Shown here: positions 1 to 9,163 of the stretch, piece after piece
Position numbering within the stretch: the stretch's first letter is position 1
How the letters are laid out: every line of letters begins with the position of its first letter
DNA from: Ruminococcus albus AD2013
GTDB taxonomy: Bacteria > Bacillota > Clostridia > Oscillospirales > Ruminococcaceae
Direction: 5' to 3'
Assembly (NCBI RefSeq): GCF_000526775.1
Contig: NZ_JAGS01000001.1
Span: 310,001 to 374,000, forward strand
Length of the DNA: 64,000 nucleotides
Program-made: the position numbers and the translations under genes
The notes under the pieces: model-generated
Told to the model about the DNA's origin: nothing
The model's database searches: none
What the model saw: the letters and a program-made list of their open reading frames with translations, nothing else

Positions 1-1
1 C

Positions 2-1258
2 TATGGCAACAATATCGAACTGCAAAGGGTAATGGTGAAGAGCTTTGTGGATATTATGCTTGGGGAATGTGCTGCCGACAGCAGCAATCTCAACAGGCTG
101 ACCAATAAAGCGGTATACATCATTTGTTGGCTGAAACGCTATATGACGCAGCTTTTTGCGAACTGGCGTATGCCCGAGCTTTCCTGCTTTATACTTATGG
201 GCGGGTGCAAGAACGAGCATGAAGCTATGTTCCTGAGATATCTGGCAAGGCTGCCTGTGGATGTTCTGATACTTGTTCCTGACCTGAATGCAGATAAAAA
301 ATGCTGCCTTAACGATAAACTGCTGTTCGAGCAGAACTGTGCCGAAACTCTTGATGTGAAGAAATTCCCGTCGGAGACTACGCAGTTACAGATGCCGACG
401 CTCGCCTATCATGCCGAGCGAGAGCTTGATACACTTATGTATCAGGATTCGGGTATCTACCGAAACAGGCAGTATTCCAAGGCGAATGCCGTAACGCTCA
501 AAACAATGTATGAGGAGATATCTCTCCTGTGGAAAGAGGAACTCAAATACCGTCCGAATTTCAGTACAGTTGAAGATGTTGTGAATATGCCTGTCATATT
601 TGCAAAGGTCTCGGGCGTAAAGGACGGCGACCTTGAACAGTACTGGGGCAGCATAAAACAGCTGCTTACTCCCGATACCTTCCTTATAACACAGGCACCT
701 TATATTAGCACAGACAGCTATAACGAAATGAAGAGTTACAGCACGGAGTTCCTGAAAAGAGGTATGCTGCAAAGACGGGTCATTAAGAACCACCCAAGCT
801 ACCGATACGGATTCCTGCGTGATGAGATACAGGACCATATGCTGGATAAATTACAGCTCCTCATCGACAGCCGTATGATAAAGGGTACTTTTGAAAACGG
901 CACAGAGTATACGATAGTAGCGACCATAATGAACCTTAATATGGATATGGTCAGAAAGATACAGAGCTTTGATTTTACAAAGTCGAATCCCAAGCTGGTA
1001 TATATAAATCCCGGCGAAAGGATGATATCACTTGAAGATTCCATCATAATCGCATTCCTGAACCTGATAGGCTTCGATATAGTATTCTTCGTTCCCACAG
1101 GATATCAGAGCGTTGAGAAATTCTTCAACACGACCGTGATGGAAGAACATCAGATAGGGCAGTACGTTTATGACCTTAACGTGCCCGATCTGAGAAGATT
1201 TGTAGTTAAAAAACAGCCAACTTCATGGCGAGACAGAATATTTAAGAGAGGTAAATAA
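2..1258 (+). CDS. YceG-like Ter-cluster protein, 5'-truncated by window edge
   Basis: The frame is open from base 2, upstream of the first ATG (32), so the gene starts outside the window and about 419 residues of its C-terminal part are seen. It resembles the YceG-like family found in tellurite-resistance (Ter) clusters, a member of the proposed nucleoside-like biosynthetic module; the exact reaction is unknown. The protein is soluble, with no signal peptide or membrane segment. It ends 2 bases before telA, so the two are surely co-transcribed. The family call rests mainly on the general sequence pattern and the telA/terD/PRTase/HAD context. No catalytic residues can be assigned by eye. Confidence 0.75.
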   Translation, partial: YGNNIELQRVMVKSFVDIMLGECAADSSNLNRLTNKAVYIICWLKRYMTQLFANWRMPELSCFILMGGCKNEHEAMFLRYLARLPVDVLILVPDLNADKKCCLNDKLLFEQNCAETLDVKKFPSETTQLQMPTLAYHAERELDTLMYQDSGIYRNRQYSKANAVTLKTMYEEISLLWKEELKYRPNFSTVEDVVNMPVIFAKVSGVKDGDLEQYWGSIKQLLTPDTFLITQAPYISTDSYNEMKSYSTEFLKRGMLQRRVIKNHPSYRYGFLRDEIQDHMLDKLQLLIDSRMIKGTFENGTEYTIVATIMNLNMDMVRKIQSFDFTKSNPKLVYINPGERMISLEDSIIIAFLNLIGFDIVFFVPTGYQSVEKFFNTTVMEEHQIGQYVYDLNVPDLRRFVVKKQPTSWRDRIFKRGK

Positions 1259-1260
1259 CT

Positions 1261-2448
1261 ATGGGACTTGATTTCACAAAGGCTGCTCCCCAGCCTGCAC
1301 CCGCAGCAGCACCGACAACAGACGCTATGCCTACCGTTGCAGCAGCTCCTGTACAGCAGGAGACCGAGCTTTCGGTAGTAGAAAAGTATGATATCGTTGC
1401 AGACAGAGAACAGATGACTACCGAACTGGTAAACTCACCCGAGGTAGACGCTCTGGTAAGCACTATCGAACTGGATAACCTTGATTCTATCGTAACATTC
1501 GGCGCTGAGGCTGCCGATGAGATAGCAAAGGCTTCCGACCAGGTGCTCAACAGCATGAATATGACACAGATAGACGAGACCAGTCAGCTGATGCAGGTAC
1601 TGGCGAATATCATGTCGAAGTTCGATGTTGACGAGATAAAAGATGATCCTTCTTTCTTCAAGAAGATCTTCAACAACGCAAGAAAGCAGCTGGATAAGAT
1701 ACTCGCAAAGTACCACACCATGGGTGACGAGGTAGATAAGATCTATGTTCAGCTGAGAAAATACGAGGATGAGATAAAGCAGTCCAACAGAAAGCTGAAT
1801 ACAATGTTTGACGCTAATGTCAACTTCTATCACGACCTTGTGAAGTATATCCTTGCAGGTGAGCAGGGCTGCCGTGAGCTGGAAGCTTACATAGCACAGA
1901 AGCAGGATGAGCTTGAAAAGACAGGCGACAACTCCATTCAGTTCGAACTCCAGTCCCTCAATCAGGCACTAATGATGCTTGAACAGAGAGTACAGGACCT
2001 GAGAACAGCCGAGAACGTTGCTATGCAGTCTATACCTATGCTGAAGACCATGGAGTTCTCTAACTACAACCTCGTTAGAAAGATCAATTCCGCATTCATC
2101 ATCACCCTGCCTATATTCAAGCAGGCTCTGGCTCAGGCTATACTGCTGAAGAGACAGAAGATACAGGCTGAGTCTATGGCAGCACTTGACCAGAAGACCA
2201 ACGAGATGCTGATAAAGAATGCCCACAATACAGTCGAGCAGTCCAAGATGACAGCAAGACTTGCTTCAGGCAGCTCGATACAGATCGAGACTCTCGAGAC
2301 CACATGGAAGACTATCATGAACGGTATCGAGGAGACCAGAGGCATCGAGGCTGAGGCAAGAAAGAAGCGTCAGGAAGACAAGGTAAGGCTTGAAGCTATC
2401 AAGCAGGACTTCAAGGCACACTACGACGTTCCTGATAAGAGAAAGTAA
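1261..2448 (+). CDS. telA: TelA-family toxic anion resistance protein
   Basis: A 395-residue protein of the TelA (toxic anion resistance) family, at the usual length of about 390. It opens with an Ala/Pro-rich stretch (residues 8-40) and continues as a long, mostly helical, charged region with coiled-coil character (residues about 120-390). There is no signal peptide or membrane segment, so it should be cytoplasmic. It follows the YceG-like gene with a 2-base gap and precedes two terD genes, the classic Ter neighbourhood. The family is linked to tolerance of tellurite and other envelope or metal stress; its biochemical role is unsettled. Confidence 0.9.
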   Translation: MGLDFTKAAPQPAPAAAPTTDAMPTVAAAPVQQETELSVVEKYDIVADREQMTTELVNSPEVDALVSTIELDNLDSIVTFGAEAADEIAKASDQVLNSMNMTQIDETSQLMQVLANIMSKFDVDEIKDDPSFFKKIFNNARKQLDKILAKYHTMGDEVDKIYVQLRKYEDEIKQSNRKLNTMFDANVNFYHDLVKYILAGEQGCRELEAYIAQKQDELEKTGDNSIQFELQSLNQALMMLEQRVQDLRTAENVAMQSIPMLKTMEFSNYNLVRKINSAFIITLPIFKQALAQAILLKRQKIQAESMAALDQKTNEMLIKNAHNTVEQSKMTARLASGSSIQIETLETTWKTIMNGIEETRGIEAEARKKRQEDKVRLEAIKQDFKAHYDVPDKRK

Positions 2449-2514
2449 ATCACTTTTTACGTACCTTATCTGTAATTTGCAACTGTCCGTTGCGGAACTT
2501 CCAACTTTCGTAGC

Positions 2515-2543
2515 TGGACAAGCAGTTAAAAATCTGTTATAAT
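2515..2543 (+). promoter_or_regulatory. sigma-A promoter for terD genes
   Basis: The -35 box TGGACA and -10 box TATAAT are separated by exactly 17 bp, so the terD pair can be transcribed apart from telA. A small GGGGC-GAAA-GCCCC hairpin (2563-2576) sits in the predicted leader. Confidence 0.7.
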
Positions 2544-2628
2544 GCAATTACAGAAAGATAAAGGGGCGAAAGCCCCACACCAAAAGAAAGGCACAAAGCC
2601 AAAATGTATTTATGAGGAGGACAAAATT

Positions 2629-3210
2629 ATGCCTATCAATCTTAGCAAAGGACAGAAAGTTAGCTTGACAAAGGGAAATCCCGGACTGAAAAATATTATG
2701 ATCGGTCTTGGCTGGGACGTTAATGCGTTCGATTCAGGTGCAGATTTCGACCTGGATGCAGCCTGCTTCATGGCAGATGACAGCGGAAGATGCCCTTCCG
2801 AAAGAGAGTTCATTTTCTACGGCAACCTGGAGCATTCAAGCGGCGCTGTTAAACATATGGGCGATAACCTGACAGGCGGCGGAGACGGCGATGATGAGCA
2901 GATCATGATCGACCTCAGCCTGATGCCTGAGAATATCTCCAAGATCGCATTCACAGTTACTATATATGATGCTGATAACAGAAGACAGAACTTCGGTCAG
3001 GTATCCAACTCCTTCATCCGTGTTGTTGATCAGGCAACAGGTGAGGAGATCGTTAGATATGACCTCGGCGAGGACTTCTCCATCGAGACAGCTATCGTTG
3101 TAGGCGAACTTTACAGAAATAACGGCGAGTGGAAGTTCAACGCTATCGGCAGCGGCTTCCAGGGCGGTCTGGCTGCACTCTGCGGTCACTATGGCATCGA
3201 CGCTGAATAA
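2629..3210 (+). CDS. terD: TerD-family calcium-binding stress protein
   Basis: A 193-residue TerD domain protein. The start at 2629 is chosen over the longer in-frame ATG at 2542 because GAGGAGG lies 8 bases upstream and the family's typical N-terminus (MPINLSKGQKVSL) begins there. TerD proteins are small cytosolic beta-sandwich proteins that bind Ca2+; the Asp-rich motif DLDAACFM (about residue 40) and the DNLTGGGDGDDEQ loop (about residues 79-91) are the expected acidic sites. It is followed after 14 bases by a second terD paralogue and then by a Ca2+-ATPase gene, which fits calcium-linked stress signalling. Confidence 0.93.
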   Translation: MPINLSKGQKVSLTKGNPGLKNIMIGLGWDVNAFDSGADFDLDAACFMADDSGRCPSEREFIFYGNLEHSSGAVKHMGDNLTGGGDGDDEQIMIDLSLMPENISKIAFTVTIYDADNRRQNFGQVSNSFIRVVDQATGEEIVRYDLGEDFSIETAIVVGELYRNNGEWKFNAIGSGFQGGLAALCGHYGIDAE

Positions 3211-3224
3211 GGAGCGACCTGATA

Positions 3225-3875
3225 ATGTCTATAAATCTTCAAAAAGGACAAAAAGTCAGCCTTTCCAAGGAAAGTGCGGGACTTTCTAAAGTAATAGTCG
3301 GTCTGGGCTGGGATGAGGCTGCGCCTGCACCTGCACAGCAGAAGCAGGGCGGATTCTTCTCCAACCTTTTCGGAGGAAACACCTCCGGAAATATGCAGAG
3401 TACGGGCGGTGATACCATCGACTGTGATGCATCGGCTTTTGTTCTTCAGGGCGGAAAGCTCATGAATAAGAACGATATCATTTACTACGGCAATCTGCGT
3501 CATGCAACAGGATCGATAGTCCATATGGGCGACAATCTGACAGGTGCAGGTGACGGCGATGATGAGCAGATCGTTGTTGATCTTTCACAGGTGCCTCCGC
3601 AGTATGACAGGATAGTTTTAGCTGTAAATATCTACCATGCTATACAGAAGAACCAGCATTTCGGCATGATCAGAAATGCATTCATCAGGCTGGTAGACGG
3701 CAGGAACAACAACGAGATATGCAGGTACAATCTTACCGAGAGTTACCCGGGCATAACTGCTATGGTATTCGGTGAGATATACAGACACGGCAATGAATGG
3801 AAGTTCAATGCGATCGGTCAGGGTACCAATGACGGCAGTATCGCTGATCTTGCCAGAAGATACGCAGGTATGTGA
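3225..3875 (+). CDS. TerD-family protein with an internal Ala/Pro/Gln-Gly insert
   Basis: A 216-residue TerD paralogue. Residues 1-30 and from about 65 onward match its neighbour closely, but residues about 33-62 are a low-complexity insert (APAPAQQKQGGFF, then a Gly/Asn/Ser-rich stretch) placed just before the acidic Ca2+ motif, here DTIDCDASAF. The GDNLTGAGDGDDEQ loop is kept. The start has GGAGCG upstream, and the gene lies 14 bases after the first terD. The insert could be a flexible tether or interaction loop; its function is unknown. Terminator hairpin follows. Confidence 0.9.
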   Translation: MSINLQKGQKVSLSKESAGLSKVIVGLGWDEAAPAPAQQKQGGFFSNLFGGNTSGNMQSTGGDTIDCDASAFVLQGGKLMNKNDIIYYGNLRHATGSIVHMGDNLTGAGDGDDEQIVVDLSQVPPQYDRIVLAVNIYHAIQKNQHFGMIRNAFIRLVDGRNNNEICRYNLTESYPGITAMVFGEIYRHGNEWKFNAIGQGTNDGSIADLARRYAGM

Positions 3876-3906
3876 TAACACAGCCCCATTCAAATCGTGA
3901 AAACGG

Positions 3907-3946
3907 GAGAACTGCGGCGGCGCCGCGGTTTCTCCTTATTTTCTGA
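3907..3946 (+). terminator. rho-independent terminator after terD pair
   Basis: A GC-rich imperfect hairpin (GAGAACTGCGGC pairing with GCCGCGGTTTCTC) is followed by a T-rich run. Confidence 0.65.
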
Positions 3947-3999
3947 CAAATATTTCTAACGTTTTCGTTGGATCAAGTTGTAAGGGAGTTTATTGAACT

Positions 4000-6723
4000 A
4001 TGGATCTAAAAGGTTTGACCTCACAACAGGTCGAAGAATCACGCGCGAAAAACGGCTCAAATGCCATACCAGAGGCAGAGCCTACCACGTTTCTGAAAGA
4101 GTTCCTTGAAACTTTCGGAGACCCGATGATTAAGATACTCCTTGCTATCGCAGCACTGATGATAGTAATGGCTATCGCAGGACTTGCTGAACCATATGAG
4201 CCTATCGGTACGATAGTTGCAGTGCTGATAGTTGCATTCGTTTCGGCAAAGACAAACGTTGCAAGTGACCAGAAGTATATCGAACTGAAAGAAAATTCCG
4301 AAAAGGATAAGTGTAAAGCTATCCGTGACGGTGCTACAAATGTTATCGAGGTCGATGACGTTGTACAGGGCGACCTGATTCTTTTACAGTCGGGTGATAA
4401 GATACCCGCGGACGGTGTTCTGGTACATGGTAATATCAAGGTGGATAACTCCGCACTTAACGGTGAGGCTGAGGAATGTAAGAAGACCGCAGCTGAGGGC
4501 GGCTTTGAGATGCCTACCGACATCACAGGTGATACCTTCGTTGATGAACATTCACTGTTCAGAGGTGCTGTATGTATCGATGGCGAGGGCTACCTCGATG
4601 TAAGACAGGTAGGTCTCAAGACAATGATGGGTAAGATGGCAGAGGAAATGAATGAGGAAGAACCCGATTCACCTCTGAAAGTTAAGCTTGCAAAGCTGGC
4701 TAACCAGATATCGATATTCGGTTATGTTTCTGCTATCATCATCGCTGTCGTTTATATTATCTACTTCATCATCAAGGCAGGCGGTCCTGCTGACTTCTTC
4801 GCACTTGGCGCTTCTTCTGTTATCAAGAAGATCGTTGAAGGCGTATCCATCGCTATCATCATCGTTGTCTGTGCAGTCCCCGAGGGCCTGCCGCTGATGA
4901 TATCCCTCGTTCTTATGCAGAACACCAGCAAGATGCTTGACCATAACGTACTTGTACGTAAGGCTGTCGGTATCGAGACCGCTGGTTCTCTGAACGTTCT
5001 GTTCTCCGATAAGACAGGTACTATCACCAAGGGTAAGCTTGAAGTTGTTGAGTTCTTCACAGCTGACGGCGAAGTTATCCCTAATGAAAAACTTGCAGGT
5101 TGCAAGAAAGTCAAGGAACTGCTGGATATCTCAATCGGTAAGAACACACAGTCACTGTTCGATGGCAACCACAATGTCATCGGCGGTAACTTCACAGATC
5201 AGGCTTTGATGCACTTCATCGGCGAGGCTGATTTCAATGCGCTGAAAGAGAACAAGGAATACGAAGTTACCACATATCAGGGCTTCAATTCTGCTAACAA
5301 GTTCAGTCAGTCGAGAATAGATAATCTGGGTAAGACCTTCTATAAGGGCGCTCCCGAAAGACTTCTCGCAAAGGCTAAAAAGTACCTTGATGCCGACGGC
5401 AATATCAAGGATATCGACATGGACAAGCTGAACGAAAAGATCGATGCACTTGCTAACAAGGCAATGCGTGTACTGAGTTTTGGTTACTCCGAAAAGCCTA
5501 TGGTTGAGAACGAGATCAACGACGATGTAGTTATCATCGGTCTTGTCGGTATACGTGATGATGTTCGTGCCGAGGCTAAGGAAGCTATCCACGAAGTTCA
5601 GGAGGCTGGTATCCAGGTCGTAATGATAACGGGTGACCGTCTTGAAACTGCCAAGGCTATCGCTAAGGATGCAGGTCTTATCAAGAGCGATAAGGATATT
5701 GCACTGTCATCTGCTGAACTCAATAAGATGTCCGATGACGAAGTAAAGAAGATAGTGAGAGATATCCGCGTTATCGCAAGAGCACTGCCTACCGATAAGT
5801 CCAGAATGGTAAGGATCTGTCAGGAAATGAACCTGGTCGTAGGTATGACAGGCGACGGCGTAAACGACAGCCCTGCTCTTAAAAAGGCAGATGTCGGCTT
5901 TGCAATGGGCAGCGGTACCGAAGCTGCCAAGGAAGCAGGCGAGATCGTTATCCTCGATGATAACTTCAAGTCCATCAAGGATGCTATCCTCTACGGCAGA
6001 ACCATCTACAACAATATCCTTAAATTCTGTAAGTTCCAGCTGGTCATCAACGTGGCAGCTGTACTGGTATCCGCTTTCGGACCTTTCTTCGGTATCGAAG
6101 AACCTCTGAAGGTTACACACCTGCTGTTCGTTAACCTCGTTATGGACGGTCTGGGTGCTATCATGCTGGGTAACGAGCCTGCACTTGAAAAGTATATGCT
6201 CGAAAAGCCCAGAAGAAGAGACGAGAGCATCATCAGCAAGCCTATGGCTGTACAGATCGGTGTTATGGGCGCATGGCTGACTATCATGAGCTTCCTGTTC
6301 TTCCTTATCCCCTCAGCAGGCAACAGCGTGGGCGATGTTATGAAGGATCTCTCCAAGGGTCTGTTCTGCCAGAATTTCTTTGACGGCAACATTGATAAGC
6401 TGAAAACAGGCTACTTTGTACTGTTCATCGTCAGCGCACTTGCAAACGGTTTCAATGTAAGAGATCAGAAGTACGGTATCTTCAAGGGTCTGAACCTGAA
6501 CCCCGGCTTCCTGAGAGTTATGTGTGCTATCATTGCTGTACAGGCAGTTATCGTTAACTGCGGCCTTATACCTCTGGCACCTTTCCAGTGGCTCGGCAAG
6601 ATGTTCAGCTGCGTACCTTTCGGCATCGCAGGCTGGGTAGTAGTAGTGCTCATGGCACTTACCATGATACCCGTTGACCTTATCAGAAAGACTGTTTCGG
6701 GTCCTGCAAAAACAGCTGAATAA
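4000..6723 (+). CDS. Calcium-translocating P-type ATPase (PMCA-like)
   Basis: A 907-residue P2-type ATPase, full length for the family. Visible parts in order: cation-ATPase N-terminal domain (residues 1-70), first membrane helices, actuator domain, phosphorylation motif SDKTGTIT with the catalytic Asp near residue 337, nucleotide-binding domain with the KGAPE motif, hinge motif MTGDGVNDSPAL, and a C-terminal membrane bundle. It should export Ca2+ (or another divalent cation) using ATP at the plasma membrane. It lies between the terD genes and the Ter biosynthetic genes, set off by terminators on both sides, so it may be expressed on its own. Ca2+ as the substrate is inferred from family resemblance and context. 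Confidence 0.93.
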   Translation: MDLKGLTSQQVEESRAKNGSNAIPEAEPTTFLKEFLETFGDPMIKILLAIAALMIVMAIAGLAEPYEPIGTIVAVLIVAFVSAKTNVASDQKYIELKENSEKDKCKAIRDGATNVIEVDDVVQGDLILLQSGDKIPADGVLVHGNIKVDNSALNGEAEECKKTAAEGGFEMPTDITGDTFVDEHSLFRGAVCIDGEGYLDVRQVGLKTMMGKMAEEMNEEEPDSPLKVKLAKLANQISIFGYVSAIIIAVVYIIYFIIKAGGPADFFALGASSVIKKIVEGVSIAIIIVVCAVPEGLPLMISLVLMQNTSKMLDHNVLVRKAVGIETAGSLNVLFSDKTGTITKGKLEVVEFFTADGEVIPNEKLAGCKKVKELLDISIGKNTQSLFDGNHNVIGGNFTDQALMHFIGEADFNALKENKEYEVTTYQGFNSANKFSQSRIDNLGKTFYKGAPERLLAKAKKYLDADGNIKDIDMDKLNEKIDALANKAMRVLSFGYSEKPMVENEINDDVVIIGLVGIRDDVRAEAKEAIHEVQEAGIQVVMITGDRLETAKAIAKDAGLIKSDKDIALSSAELNKMSDDEVKKIVRDIRVIARALPTDKSRMVRICQEMNLVVGMTGDGVNDSPALKKADVGFAMGSGTEAAKEAGEIVILDDNFKSIKDAILYGRTIYNNILKFCKFQLVINVAAVLVSAFGPFFGIEEPLKVTHLLFVNLVMDGLGAIMLGNEPALEKYMLEKPRRRDESIISKPMAVQIGVMGAWLTIMSFLFFLIPSAGNSVGDVMKDLSKGLFCQNFFDGNIDKLKTGYFVLFIVSALANGFNVRDQKYGIFKGLNLNPGFLRVMCAIIAVQAVIVNCGLIPLAPFQWLGKMFSCVPFGIAGWVVVVLMALTMIPVDLIRKTVSGPAKTAE

Positions 6724-6743
6724 GCAAATATCATATAAACTGT

Positions 6744-6777
6744 ACACGGCTCACACGTTTTGTGCGAGCCGTGTTTA
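6744..6777 (+). terminator. rho-independent terminator after the P-type ATPase
   Basis: A long stem, ACACGGCTCACAC pairing with GTGCGAGCCGTGT across a GTTTT loop, ends in a short T run. Confidence 0.8.
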
Positions 6778-6867
6778 TGGTATGATACAGGGTGCTTTTT
6801 ATAATGCTCACGGGATCCGCGGGCATTTTAAAAGACATACAGAATATATTATAAAGGAGAAAGCAAT

Positions 6868-8103
6868 ATGAAAAACAAGCTCACCTCAGAGAACAGAACC
6901 AGCTTTGAAAGTGAACTGACCTGTGTCATCAAAGGCAGCTCGGTTATGAACGTATCAGCTGCCGAGGAAGAATACACACTTCCTCAGCTTATGCGCCTTG
7001 CTAAGCGCTTTCACAATACCAAGCGCACCTATCTTCTGGTTGACCCACTGCAAGGCAAGCATATCCCTGTAAGTCCCAAGGATTGCCTTACCATGTTGCG
7101 CACACTCGGCGCAAAGCTGAAAAGAGAATTTCCGCAGACCAAGCTGGTAGTGGGCTTTGCTGAAACAGCTACCGCTATCGGCGCAGCTGTTGCAGAGTAT
7201 ATGGGCAGTGACTGCGTTTATATCCAGACCACACGCGAGGAAGTACCCGAGGTCAGCAAATGGATAGAATTTCAGGAGGAACACAGCCACGCTACCGAGC
7301 AGAAGCTTTCTGCTGATGGCTTTTCTGCCGCTCTCGATAACACGGATACTGTCATTTTCGTTGACGATGAATTTTCCACAGGGAAGACTCTTGTAAACAT
7401 GATAGAACAGCTCAGGGAGGAATTTCCTCAGCTGTGTGATAAGCAGATAGTAGCGGCTTCCATTATCGACCGCATGAGTGAGGAAAACGTCCGCCGCCTT
7501 GAAATGCACGGCATGATCTGCCGTCAGCTTTTAAAGATAGACAACGTGGATTATACCGAGACTGTCAATAAGTTCGAGATTCGGGGTGCTTCCGACCTGC
7601 CTGCTGTGGACAACAGCGACGACCTGATAAAGGCAGCCTATCTGCTGAAAGAGGACGGCGATACTTCGCCCAGAACAGGCGTTGTGATAGGGGAGTATAT
7701 CGATAGTATCCTTGCACGCCATGATATGATAAGTACAGCCGACAGCACCATGATACCCTCGGGCAAAAGTATAGCCGTCATCGGCACTGAGGAGTGTATG
7801 TATGCAGGGCTTATAATAGCCGAAAAGCTTGAAAACAGCGGCGCATACAATAGCGTGAAGTTCCATGCAACTACCCGCAGTCCCATAGGTATCTGCGAAG
7901 CCGAGGGCTACCCAATATTCAATGGCTACAAGCTTCAAAGCTTCTACGAAAAGGGAAGACAGACTTTCCTGTATGACCTTAAAAAGTATGATTCCGTACT
8001 CATTGTGACGGATTCTGCTCCGGAAAATATGGACGCAGTAAATGAACTTGGTTCGCTGTTCAGACATTACGGCTGCAAAGAGATAATCGTAGAAAGGATA
8101 TAA
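6868..8103 (+). CDS. PRTase-TRSP protein of the Ter biosynthetic module
   Basis: A 411-residue protein with an N-terminal phosphoribosyltransferase domain (residues about 20-235). The PRPP-binding signature VIFVDDEFSTGKT lies near residues 162-174. The C-terminal half (about 240-411) matches the position of the TRSP domain that follows this PRTase in Ter clusters. The enzyme is cytosolic and proposed to attach or release a phosphoribosyl group while building a nucleoside-like metabolite; the substrate is unknown. AAAGGAG is well spaced before the ATG at 6868. The next gene begins 3 bases after its stop, so the PRTase, StiP and HAD genes form one operon. Confidence 0.85.
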   Translation: MKNKLTSENRTSFESELTCVIKGSSVMNVSAAEEEYTLPQLMRLAKRFHNTKRTYLLVDPLQGKHIPVSPKDCLTMLRTLGAKLKREFPQTKLVVGFAETATAIGAAVAEYMGSDCVYIQTTREEVPEVSKWIEFQEEHSHATEQKLSADGFSAALDNTDTVIFVDDEFSTGKTLVNMIEQLREEFPQLCDKQIVAASIIDRMSEENVRRLEMHGMICRQLLKIDNVDYTETVNKFEIRGASDLPAVDNSDDLIKAAYLLKEDGDTSPRTGVVIGEYIDSILARHDMISTADSTMIPSGKSIAVIGTEECMYAGLIIAEKLENSGAYNSVKFHATTRSPIGICEAEGYPIFNGYKLQSFYEKGRQTFLYDLKKYDSVLIVTDSAPENMDAVNELGSLFRHYGCKEIIVERI

Positions 8104-8106
8104 CTG

Positions 8107-9162
8107 ATGTTCGGTTCCTATAAAAATGAAGATGTTACAATACTCCTGAAAGATATCACAGGTCAGGTAAAGCCCCAGAGCACTGAGGAAAGAGAAAAAC
8201 TCATACAAGGCGGCAGGCACTACTGCGAGATGCTGCCAATAGAGTACGAACCCTCGGAGCAGTATATGAAGTCATTCTATACCGCTCTTGATATGTACAG
8301 CGGAATTACCGCCGAAGCCGTAGGCAGGCTCGGTCAGCTTATATACAAAGATAAAGGTGAAAATGCAGTCCTTGTTTCCCTTGCAAGGGCAGGTACGTCC
8401 ATCGGCGTATTGCTGAAACACTATATGGACAGAAAGTACGGCACAAACGTCGCTCACTATACTATCTCAATAATCCGCGGCAGAGGTATCGACAAAAATG
8501 CCATGGACTATATACTCGCCCGCCACAAACCGCAGTATATCCAGTTCATTGACGGCTGGACAGGTAAGGGCGCTATCACCCGTCAGCTTGAAGAAGCCAT
8601 GAAAGATTATCCGCAGGTGAGTGCAGGTCTCGGTGTGCTTTCTGACCCCGCATTTATCTCCGAAAAATGCGGTACTCACGATGATTTTCTCATCGCCGGC
8701 AGCTGCCTTAATTCAACAGTATCTGGACTTCTCAGCAGAACTTTCCTGAGAAGTGATATCATAGGCGAAAAGGACTTTCACGGTGCGGTCTTCTACAAGG
8801 AACTTGCCAACAAAGACCTCACCTATAAATTTATAAACACAGTGGAGGAGCATTTCAGCTTTGAGGACTATGACCTCACCGACAATGCCGCCGACACAGC
8901 AGAAAACACTATGGAGGAGGTAAAAAGCATCTGCCGCGATTTCGGTATCTCTGATATAAATCTGGTCAAGCCCAGCATTGGCGAAGCCACAAGAGTGCTT
9001 CTGCGCCGTATGCCATGGAAAATGCTGGTACACAGTCTTGATGATAAAGAACATCTTGGACATCTTTATCAGCTTGCCGAGGAAAAGGGCTGTGAGCTTG
9101 TGGAGTACCCGCTGAAACATTACCGTGCCTGCGGGCTTATCAAGACGATGGCGGATAACTGA
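8107..9162 (+). CDS. StiP-type PRTase with C-terminal PELOTA domain
   Basis: A 351-residue protein annotated in relatives as cysteine protease StiP, though the fold is that of a phosphoribosyltransferase: the PRPP loop FIDGWTGKGAI is at residues about 147-157 and a second conserved region VSLARAGTSIG lies near residue 98. The last 75 residues resemble the PELOTA RNA-binding domain that closes this family. The protein is cytosolic. It sits between the PRTase-TRSP and HAD genes (3-base gap before, 1-base gap after), which is the standard arrangement. The protease label in databases is probably misleading; this is an inference from the motif. Confidence 0.85.
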   Translation: MFGSYKNEDVTILLKDITGQVKPQSTEEREKLIQGGRHYCEMLPIEYEPSEQYMKSFYTALDMYSGITAEAVGRLGQLIYKDKGENAVLVSLARAGTSIGVLLKHYMDRKYGTNVAHYTISIIRGRGIDKNAMDYILARHKPQYIQFIDGWTGKGAITRQLEEAMKDYPQVSAGLGVLSDPAFISEKCGTHDDFLIAGSCLNSTVSGLLSRTFLRSDIIGEKDFHGAVFYKELANKDLTYKFINTVEEHFSFEDYDLTDNAADTAENTMEEVKSICRDFGISDINLVKPSIGEATRVLLRRMPWKMLVHSLDDKEHLGHLYQLAEEKGCELVEYPLKHYRACGLIKTMADN

Positions 9163-9163
9163 T

